5,033 nucleotides of DNA from Planctomycetaceae bacterium (GTDB lineage Bacteria; Planctomycetota; Planctomycetia; Pirellulales; JAEUIK01), in contig WGDQ01000846.1 of the NCBI GenBank assembly GCA_015493185.1, positions 1 through 5,033 on the forward strand, read 5' to 3'. The position numbers and the translations under genes were made by a program. Shown piece after piece: positions 1 through 5,033 of this stretch (positions are counted from its first letter, which is position 1; each line of letters begins with the position of its first letter). The notes beneath the pieces are model-generated. The model was given only the letters and a program-made list of their open reading frames with translations, was not told where the DNA came from and ran no database searches.

Positions 1-890
1 CGCGGAGGCCCCTGGGCCTTCACAAGCGCTTCGGTAGCGTGAAGTTGATTCTGCTCTTCCATGATGCGGAACTCGATTTCCGTCAGCTTTTGCTGCAACT
101 GGGAGAACTGCTGAAGCTTGATCTGCTGCTTCAGGCCCAGCACCGTGCTGTCGGCGCTGGCCTGGCTTCGTGCCTCCTTTTCCAAGTCCCTACGAAGGTC
201 GTTTAGTTTTCGCGATTTCTCGGCCATCACGTCCTGAAGGTTCGCGAGTTTTTGTCGCCGCTTTTTCGTTTCGGCAAATACCACTTCGTTCAGGTACGTG
301 TCCACCACCGAGTTCACAATCTTGGCAATCGCCTCGGGGTTTTCGCCACGAAGCGATATTTCCAGAATTTCGGCATTGCCCGGAAAGCTCACTTCCAGTT
401 CGTCTTGAAGCCACGTCACGGGGTCCGATTTCGACCGCACCATTTCCAGCGCCGCCACATCGCGGCGGCCCAATGCCCGGGTGAGCACGAAGCGGCTTTT
501 CACCAACTGCTGCTGCGAACGTTTGTAAACGTCGAAGTCTTGCAGCGTCACACGCGCATCGGGTTCAAAAGCGATCGATGGCGGATACGCGCGAACCAGC
601 AACGTGGCCGAAGCCACGTAATCGGCTCCTAGCAATAGCCATGCTGGCACGCCCAGGGCCACCGCACCGGTCAGTCCGAGGCTCAAGGCCAAAAACCAAT
701 GTCGCCGCAAGGCACGCAGCCACGCCGTGGGGCCGGGTATGCCCGACATCGCGCCCGGCGCCGGACTGCTTTGCGGCATGATCAAATCGCGTCGCTGCGG
801 CGTCACGACTTGCAAGTCGCGGCCTCCGCTGCGTTGCGGTACGCCCGTAAACTCGTCCAACGGATCCACGTGCTCGGAGTTGCCTGACAT
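1..890 (-). CDS. Wzz/GumC-type polysaccharide chain-length determinant protein (3' end outside window)
   Basis: Reading leftward from the ATG at 890-888, the frame stays open to the window edge and gives 296 residues; the C-terminus is missing. Residues 1-56 form a Pro/Gly-rich, presumably cytoplasmic tail. A basic stretch (WLRALRRHW, about 57-65) precedes one hydrophobic segment at about 66-88, followed by the YVASATLLVRAYPP region typical of the Wzz domain just after TM1. Residues 165-203 contain the family-like pattern of a beta strand (EILEISLRGENPEAIAKIVN) followed by VVDTYLNEV. Residues 205-290 are charged and Gln/Lys/Glu-rich, consistent with the periplasmic coiled coil. Wzz/GumC proteins anchor in the inner membrane and set chain length or co-polymerise exported polysaccharide. 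A second membrane segment, and perhaps a tyrosine-kinase domain, would lie beyond the left edge. The gene starts 110 bases after the exosortase stop on the same strand. No clear Shine-Dalgarno precedes this ATG, and in-frame TTG codons lie upstream, so the start is likely but not certain. Confidence 0.88.
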   Translation of the reverse strand, partial: MSGNSEHVDPLDEFTGVPQRSGGRDLQVVTPQRRDLIMPQSSPAPGAMSGIPGPTAWLRALRRHWFLALSLGLTGAVALGVPAWLLLGADYVASATLLVRAYPPSIAFEPDARVTLQDFDVYKRSQQQLVKSRFVLTRALGRRDVAALEMVRSKSDPVTWLQDELEVSFPGNAEILEISLRGENPEAIAKIVNSVVDTYLNEVVFAETKKRRQKLANLQDVMAEKSRKLNDLRRDLEKEARSQASADSTVLGLKQQIKLQQFSQLQQKLTEIEFRIMEEQNQLHATEALVKAQGPP

Positions 891-1000
891 ATGATTCGAC
901 TCAGTGAAAGGGGAGAGAGGGCGACGAATCAACAACTACTCTTTTTCAAGGGCCTCAACCCCCGAAAAGACGACAGAAAAAAACAGATCCGCTACTCGCA

Positions 1001-1930
1001 TCACGATGGAGCAGGGCCCGTAGGTTGCGCCGGCGATGCGCCTGCCGACTGGGCAGCACCGCTGTCTGCGTCGGCCACGAGCCAGTCCAGAAAATTCAGT
1101 TCCAGCCACAAGAAAACCAAAGCCATGGGCATCATCACGTACCCGGCCTGGTCGTGAAAAACATTGATGGCGAAGTCCGTGCCGAAGTATTCCTGTGCAA
1201 TGCCCGTTGCCACGATACGAATGACGTTCGAGATCACCGCAATCGGCACAGCGCTGAGCAGCACGATCACCTTTTCCCACAAACGCCGTTCGGCCAGAAA
1301 GGCCACGGCCGTCGAGGTGGCGAAGAAAACCAACAGCATCCGCAGTCCGCTGCAAGCCTGGGCCACTTCCAGCTCGCTCGAAGTCAAGGCGATCACGTTG
1401 CCTCGCGCCGTGGCCGGAATGCCGATCATCTGCAATGCGTACACCGAGGCCGACGTCGCGATCAGTTGCAACCGACCACTCAATGCCCCAGCAAACAGCC
1501 CCGGCAAGGGGATCATGAAAATCAAATAAACGATCGAAGGCCACGCCCATCGCAGGGCGTGCCAGCCGCCGATGAAAAGAGCGATGCCGGCCAACGTCGG
1601 CAGCAGCGACAGCGGATCGAACAGGTCGTAGTAGAAATACGCCGAGGCCAAACGCATCGCTCCGCCAAGGCCCAAAAGCGCCAATCCCCACAGGCTGCCC
1701 CGCAATCGCGCGGCGGAGATCATGTCCCAACGCAGCCACAGCAGCACGGCCGCAAAAGGCGGAACGAAAAAGCCGTGAGAATATTCCGGCTCCACGCTCC
1801 AGCGGTGCAGCAGATGCTCGATCGAATCTCGATAGGCCCAAGCAAATGCTGCGGCCACAAGGGCCATTGCGGCCAGCACGACGGGCGCCTTCGGCGTTTC
1901 GGCGGTTTGTAGTTGTTCGGAAGACGACAT
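1001..1930 (-). CDS. Exosortase/archaeosortase-family transmembrane protein
   Basis: A complete 309-residue, strongly hydrophobic protein with roughly seven to eight predicted membrane segments. Family landmarks are in order: the EYSHGFFVPP motif at 49-58, FMIPLP at 138-143, EVAQACSGLR at 188-197 with the presumed nucleophile Cys193, ISNVIRI at 233-239 with Arg238, and FHDQAGY at 258-264 with His259. All three catalytic positions are present. Exosortases are multipass inner-membrane Cys proteases/transpeptidases thought to recognise PEP-CTERM-like C-terminal tails and process proteins going to the extracellular matrix. The C-terminal tail (about 288-309) is Ala/Pro/Ser-rich, and there is no fused EpsI domain, so this is the short, stand-alone form. 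The ATG at 1930 is the first in frame after an upstream stop; no Shine-Dalgarno is evident before it. The Wzz-type gene follows on the same strand, suggesting a shared transcript. Family membership is clear; the numbered subtype (planctomycete Xrt classes exist) and the substrate cannot be assigned from this sequence. Confidence 0.95.
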   Translation of the reverse strand: MSSSEQLQTAETPKAPVVLAAMALVAAAFAWAYRDSIEHLLHRWSVEPEYSHGFFVPPFAAVLLWLRWDMISAARLRGSLWGLALLGLGGAMRLASAYFYYDLFDPLSLLPTLAGIALFIGGWHALRWAWPSIVYLIFMIPLPGLFAGALSGRLQLIATSASVYALQMIGIPATARGNVIALTSSELEVAQACSGLRMLLVFFATSTAVAFLAERRLWEKVIVLLSAVPIAVISNVIRIVATGIAQEYFGTDFAINVFHDQAGYVMMPMALVFLWLELNFLDWLVADADSGAAQSAGASPAQPTGPAPS

Positions 1931-2612
1931 ACTGACTGATCTAATAACGCGTTCCCGCGACAGAGGGCTTTTACCCCGATCCCATCTTCATTCCGCCCCA
2001 TGGGCAGCAGCTATCCTGAGGTCGATGCCCCTCGAATCGTTGCCAGCAAAAACCGGCGATTCTCTGGCAATCGTTCGTCTTGGGCATGCTGCCCAATCGG
2101 TGGCTCCGTTCTTCTTCCTTCTTCTCTCGCTTCGGCTTCCGCCGGTATTTGTTCCTCACGGGGTGTAAAAATCACACCGGACGATCTCGCCGTCGGCGCG
2201 CACTTCGTTCTCGTGGGTGACCACAGCACTACCGTCAAGGGCAGGGCAGCGACCGCCCATACGACCCGTCCTTTGGTCGGAAAAACAGCTTGTTGCTTCT
2301 GGTTGGGAGTGCGAGATATCGGAAAACAAAATCTCGGTTCGTCTCGCAACCATCTCGCCCGGCCGCTGTTGCATTCGACGAATTGCCGTTCTCACCAGCA
2401 GTCGCATGCCGAGCTGTGCGGCACCGGTCTGCTTCTTTGGTATGTCCTTCGAGTGGGCAATAGCCGGCACAGGGCGTGCATCGTCTCAGGACAAACGGCT
2501 GACATCGTCGCAAGCACCCATTGGCTCAGGGCGTGAAGCAGGGTTGGCACTGCTCTCAAAGGGAGCGTGGCTCGCGCTGTGCACGCCTCGCGGCAGCAAG
2601 ACGCGCACAACA

Positions 2613-2627
2613 CAACTTGGCAAGTTG
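2613..2627. repeat. 15-bp odd palindrome, operator-like
   Basis: The arms CAACTTG and CAAGTTG are perfect inverted repeats around a single central G. This is too tight for an RNA hairpin but is the shape of a dimeric DNA-binding-protein site. It lies two bases from a second inverted repeat (2630-2653), in the middle of the long spacer and about 680 bases upstream of the exosortase start. The palindrome is directly visible; an operator function is inference. Confidence 0.4.
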
Positions 2628-2629
2628 CG

Positions 2630-2653
2630 ACCGGTAAACCACCGGCTACCGGT
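2630..2653. repeat. Inverted repeat with ACCGGTA / TACCGGT arms
   Basis: Seven-base arms, ACCGGTA (2630-2636) and TACCGGT (2647-2653), flank a ten-base spacer that itself contains another CCGG. Each arm includes the palindrome ACCGGT, so CCGG occurs three times in 24 bases. On the plus strand the right arm is followed by a short T run. It may be a small hairpin or a protein-binding site; the T run is too short for a persuasive intrinsic terminator. Confidence 0.45.
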
Positions 2654-2889
2654 TTTGTGCGCCGAACCCCCGTAAAAAACAAAAAGGCCATTCTTTGCAA
2701 CCACCCCCGTTGCCCAGCTCTGTTCCGAAGTGACAAAAATCGATTTGATCGGGGATTGCAAAGTTCGTTGGTTCAGCGCCAGATCATGGTGCGATCGACT
2801 CGGTTCGTCGCGTCCCGATCCGAAAAAACCTGCTAATGCCACACCCTCCTGATAGCAGAGCAAAGGAACGAAAACTCGAAATGAATGAA

Positions 2890-2910
2890 CGGCGTTTCGA
2901 ACAAACGCCG
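2890..2910 (-). terminator. Hairpin with T-rich tail, possible intrinsic terminator for leftward transcripts
   Basis: CGGCGTTT (2890-2897) and AAACGCCG (2903-2910) form a perfect 8-bp stem with a five-base loop. Read on the minus strand, the stem is followed by TTCATTCATTTCGAGTTTT, a T-rich but interrupted tail. It lies about 500 bases beyond the TPR stop, so it could end a leftward transcript coming from that gene. The stem has five G:C pairs next to three A:T pairs and the tail is not a pure T run, so termination is plausible rather than certain. Confidence 0.35.
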
Positions 2911-3004
2911 CCGACGAGGAAGTGAGTAAAAGTTGCTGAGCAAAAACTCCTTCTTACGTGGGGAGCACCGAACCACTGGCAAAGCAGCGTGCCGGAGACG
3001 CGTG

Positions 3005-3232
3005 CTAGTCGCAAGTCAAAGTGTGCCAGTACCTTTCGAGTTGCTCCAAGGCTTCGATGCTTTCGATTCTAAAAAGGCCAAATGGCTTGTCAACGAAAAA
3101 ACGATCGCTACCAAACAGTTCTCGCTTTTGACACCGATCCGCGTGATGGATTTGCCTGCTGAGGCGAACGAAACAGTCGATCAAACCATAGTGGCTGCGC
3201 GTTCTTTTCGATCCATCGGCCCGCCGGACCAC
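3005..3232 (-). CDS. Doubtful small ORF (75 codons)
   Basis: An open frame beginning at GTG (3232-3230) and ending at TAG (3007-3005). I do not recognise it. The N-terminal half is basic (about ten Arg/Lys in the first 40 residues). The C-terminal half reads more like a folded protein, with FFVDKPFGLFRIESIEALEQ and a predicted amphipathic helix, IEALEQLERYW. It has no well-placed ribosome-binding site at the GTG, and no paralogue or motif visible here supports it. It lies between the TPR stop and the hairpin at 2890-2910, so it could be carried on the end of the TPR transcript. It may equally be a chance frame in GC-rich DNA. Confidence 0.15.
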   Translation of the reverse strand: MVRRADGSKRTRSHYGLIDCFVRLSRQIHHADRCQKRELFGSDRFFVDKPFGLFRIESIEALEQLERYWHTLTCD

Positions 3233-3257
3233 CCTCGGGTGGCCCCTCTTTTTGAGG
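3229..3257. repeat. Two tandem small inverted repeats
   Basis: CCACC-CTCG-GGTGG (3229-3242) is followed at once by CCTC-TTTTT-GAGG (3245-3257). On the plus strand the first stem is followed by C residues and then five Ts, which resembles a weak terminator for rightward transcription. No rightward gene is supported here, so the role is unclear. The stems are only four to five base pairs and could be chance. Confidence 0.2.
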
Positions 3258-3356
3258 CCGGCAGTTCCCGTTTTCCTGGCTGCTTCGGCGTACCTCCCGA
3301 AAAAATCGTGATTATTTCACCTTCCGGCAACAACGCCCTCCTTACGGAAGAGCGGC

Positions 3357-3381
3357 GGGGGAAGGGCAAGTGCCTCTCCCC
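3357..3381 (-). other. Imperfect GC-rich hairpin just downstream of the TPR gene
   Basis: A G-run and the bases AAGGGCA on the plus strand face TGCCTCTCCCC with mismatches and a bulge, giving a GC-rich folded structure 29-53 bases past the TPR stop on the minus strand. An alternative pairing uses GGCAAG with CTTGCC across the same area. No T run follows on the minus strand, so it does not look like a classical intrinsic terminator. It may stabilise the 3' end of the TPR mRNA. Confidence 0.25.
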
Positions 3382-3409
3382 ACAAAACGCCCTCTTGCCG
3401 CCCGGCCGA

Positions 3410-5033
3410 CTACAACACAACGTTCAACGCATCAAGCACTTGGCGTAAGCGTTGTTTTTCCATGGGGGGGATGAGGGATTCTTTGAGGCCGTGGAGTTTG
3501 GCGTTTTCGATGGCGGCTAGGGCTCCGGCGGTGTCGTTTTCCAAGAGGTAGGCCTGCGCGAGGTGGAAGTATTTGACCGCTGAGGGGTTCTCTTTGATCG
3601 ATTCTTCCAGATCCTGAATGGCCTCGGCCGTTTGTTGGCGGGCCAGGTAGACCATGGCTCGCGTGTCGAGCAACTCGCCCATCGGGCCCAGAATGTGAAT
3701 CGCCTCCTGAATCAGTTGCAGCGCCTCGGCAAACTGCTTGGGGCTCTGGCCGGTGGTGGCCAGCAGAAAGGCCAGGTTGTTCAGCGCGATGCCCTTCTCC
3801 TGATCGCTCAGCGTGTCGCGGGCCAGCACCTTGCGGTAGTACTGCTCGGCCGTGGCGTAGTCGCCCTGCAAGTCGGCCAGGTCGGCCTTTTGCAGCAGCA
3901 ACATGGCCGAATCGGGCGACTCCTTGAGCCCCTGCTCGATCCATTGGGCCACCTGCTCGAAGTGCCGTGGCTCGGCCGTCTCGCGATGCTCGCGCAGTGC
4001 CAGCAGCCCGATGCGGGCCAGCGTGGCCAGCGGCGCGTCGTCGGCCGATTCTTGGCAAAGCCGCAGGGCCTCGTCCAGGTGGGCCGTGCCGCCCTGCCAA
4101 TCGCCGTAGCGCCCCAGGAAGTTGGCCAGCACCAGCGTGCCGCCCGGGGCTAGCTCGGCATATTCCCGCAGGTTCCGCTCAGCCGCCTCGAGCAGCGTAT
4201 TGCGGGCCGTCGGGTCGTCGGTGTTCTGGGCGATGTCGATCAGCGTTTGCGCCACATTGTTCAACAGCGGCCACTGCTCGGGCGAGAGCGGACGCGGCGG
4301 AATGCTGTTCTCCAGCAGGGCGATTGCCTCGCTCACCTGACCGCGGGCCGCCCACAGTCGGGCCTTCGCATCGCGAGTGGCCGGCGAGTCGGGGTCGATC
4401 TCCTCGAGCTTCGCCAGCCAAGCGCCCGCGTCGAGCAGTTCGTTGTGCTTGATCAACAGCCGAATGAAACCCTGCTTGTAAAGCGTGACTTTGTCGTACT
4501 CGGCGCATAGCTCTTCCAAGTGCCGGCGGCCTCGCGACCACTGACCCTCCAGGTCGTAAAGCTGCGCCAGGGCCAGCTTGGCCATCGGGTGCTTGGGCGA
4601 AATGTCCAGCACCTTCTCGAACACCTCGATCGCCTCTAAGCGCGAACCCCGATCGGCCCGCGCCGCCAGCAGCCGACCCTTGAGAATCAGGTCTTCCAAG
4701 GCCAACTGACCGTCGGGCTGCACGTTGGCCTCGATCAGTTCCAGCGCCTTTTGATGATCGGTATAGTTGCCCGTGGCGGCATACAACTGCGCCATCCGCC
4801 GCCGTGCCCAGCGCACCGTGGCCTGCTGGTCTTGCTGCCCCCGGCCCTGCTTCATGATGCCGGCCAGCAGCTTGCGGGCTTTGTCTACCTGTCGCGTGCG
4901 CAGATAGTACGACGCCACGACCCGCGCCATCGTCAAGTCGCTCGGATCGCGATTGAGGGCCTCCATGTAGTGGGCCTCGGCCTTCTTTTGCTCTTTGAGA
5001 TATTCGTAGCACTGCGCCAGCGCCAGGGGGGCC
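3410..5033 (-). CDS. Large tetratricopeptide-repeat protein (5' end outside window)
   Basis: The frame is open from the right edge to the TAG at 3412-3410 and gives 540 residues; the N-terminus is missing. The first ATG in frame (4966) lies inside a TPR helix (ALAQCYEYLKEQKKAEAHYM before it), so it is not the start. The visible part is almost wholly helical repeats of about 34 residues with TPR-type Ala/Gly/Tyr/Leu spacing. Clear units are near 375-408 (KADLADLQGDYATAEQYYRK), 417-450 (NNLAFLLATTG), 454-484 (DTRAMVYLARQQTAEAIQDL) and 488-515 (HLAQAYLLENDTAGALAAIE). No membrane segment, signal peptide or catalytic motif lies in the visible part. TPR arrays bind proteins or scaffold assemblies; large TPR proteins such as PrsT recur in exosortase/exopolysaccharide loci, so a role in matrix secretion or assembly is a reasonable inference from context. 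It is on the same strand as the exosortase but 1.48 kb upstream of it, so co-transcription is doubtful. Seven consecutive Cs in its coding strand (3470-3464) and a shift to AAA lysine codons mark the 3' end. Confidence 0.93.
   Translation of the reverse strand, partial: APLALAQCYEYLKEQKKAEAHYMEALNRDPSDLTMARVVASYYLRTRQVDKARKLLAGIMKQGRGQQDQQATVRWARRRMAQLYAATGNYTDHQKALELIEANVQPDGQLALEDLILKGRLLAARADRGSRLEAIEVFEKVLDISPKHPMAKLALAQLYDLEGQWSRGRRHLEELCAEYDKVTLYKQGFIRLLIKHNELLDAGAWLAKLEEIDPDSPATRDAKARLWAARGQVSEAIALLENSIPPRPLSPEQWPLLNNVAQTLIDIAQNTDDPTARNTLLEAAERNLREYAELAPGGTLVLANFLGRYGDWQGGTAHLDEALRLCQESADDAPLATLARIGLLALREHRETAEPRHFEQVAQWIEQGLKESPDSAMLLLQKADLADLQGDYATAEQYYRKVLARDTLSDQEKGIALNNLAFLLATTGQSPKQFAEALQLIQEAIHILGPMGELLDTRAMVYLARQQTAEAIQDLEESIKENPSAVKYFHLAQAYLLENDTAGALAAIENAKLHGLKESLIPPMEKQRLRQVLDALNVVL

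Larger units (their letters stand above)
1931..3409. other. Long spacer (about 1.48 kb) with no convincing gene
   Basis: Between the TPR stop and the exosortase start I find no frame that resembles a known family. Frames of 60-180 codons are open in many phases on both strands, as expected for GC-rich DNA with few stops, and their translations are rich in Arg, Ser, Cys and Pro without domain-like patterning. I see no tRNA T-loop/acceptor combination, no rRNA, no CRISPR-type repeat and no transposase fragment. The stretch contains several inverted repeats, listed separately, and must hold the promoter for the exosortase unless transcription reads through from the TPR gene. It could be a long regulatory leader, a place for small RNAs, or the decayed remains of a gene. 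Confidence 0.6.

Noticed and set aside
936..1841. 301-codon minus-strand frame overlapping the exosortase
   Set aside because: It is the same strand in another phase; the 1001-1930 frame carries all exosortase motifs, while this one is Arg/Gly/Ala-rich and featureless.
1025..1912. 295-codon plus-strand open frame opposite the exosortase
   Set aside because: It is the antisense shadow of a clear exosortase gene. Its translation is rich in Gln, His and Arg with no domain pattern.
1931..1990. AT-richer stretch (TTATTAGAT, GGTAAAAG) just upstream of the exosortase as a -10/-35 promoter
   Set aside because: No hexamer pair with good match and 16-18 base spacing; promoter consensus for this lineage is uncertain.
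2000..2536. 178-codon plus-strand frame in the spacer
   Set aside because: No recognisable family; rich in Ser, Cys, Arg and His. Overlapping frames of similar length are open on both strands, so it is not distinguished as coding.
2486..2863. 125-codon minus-strand frame with an AGGAGG at 2850-2845
   Set aside because: The frame opens only with TTG upstream of the AGGAGG. The only in-frame start after it (GTG at 2842) is two bases away, too close, and no ATG follows at a usable distance.
2974..3026. TGGCA-type sequences (CTGGCAAAGCAGCGTGCC on plus; CTGGCACACTTTGACTTGC on minus) considered as sigma-54 promoters
   Set aside because: The GG-to-GC spacing is wrong in both cases (one or more bases too long), so they do not fit the -24/-12 consensus.
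2933..3448. 171-codon plus-strand frame running into the end of the TPR gene
   Set aside because: It overlaps the strongly supported TPR 3' end in antisense, and its composition changes along its length without any domain signature.
3632..4153. 173-codon plus-strand frame opposite the TPR gene
   Set aside because: Its Leu/Gln/Gly-rich content is what the reverse complement of TPR coding sequence gives; no independent support.

Overview
The window looks like a GC-rich bacterial chromosome fragment, most plausibly from a planctomycete of the Pirellulales type. That assignment is inference. It rests on a stand-alone exosortase next to a Wzz/GumC-type exopolysaccharide protein, a large TPR protein, a long gene-poor spacer, and starts without a recognisable Shine-Dalgarno sequence. 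No 16S or other marker gene is present to confirm it.

All three well-supported genes are on the minus strand, so the region reads right to left. At the right edge, 5033-3410 holds the C-terminal 540 residues of a tetratricopeptide-repeat (TPR) protein whose start lies outside the window. Next comes a gap of about 1.48 kb (3409-1931) with no convincing gene. It holds several inverted repeats, two of them adjacent, and a few short open frames of doubtful status. Then 1930-1001 encodes a complete 309-residue exosortase/archaeosortase-family membrane protease with its Cys, Arg and His catalytic positions intact. After a 110-base spacer, 890-1 encodes the N-terminal 296 residues of a Wzz-type polysaccharide chain-length/co-polymerase protein that runs off the left edge.

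Exosortase loci commonly sit beside extracellular-polysaccharide genes. Exosortases are thought to process proteins with a PEP-CTERM-like C-terminal tail as they are delivered to the surface matrix, and Wzz/GumC proteins control export and chain length of that polysaccharide. TPR proteins of the PrsT kind are recurrent companions in such loci. The three genes therefore plausibly belong to one surface-matrix system, with exosortase and Wzz probably co-transcribed and the TPR gene separated by the long spacer. No sorting substrate, EpsI-like partner, glycosyltransferase or regulator is visible inside the window.

The parts most worth a second look are the 1.48 kb spacer with its palindromes, the compact exosortase lacking a fused EpsI domain, and a change of codon preference at the 3' end of the TPR gene.
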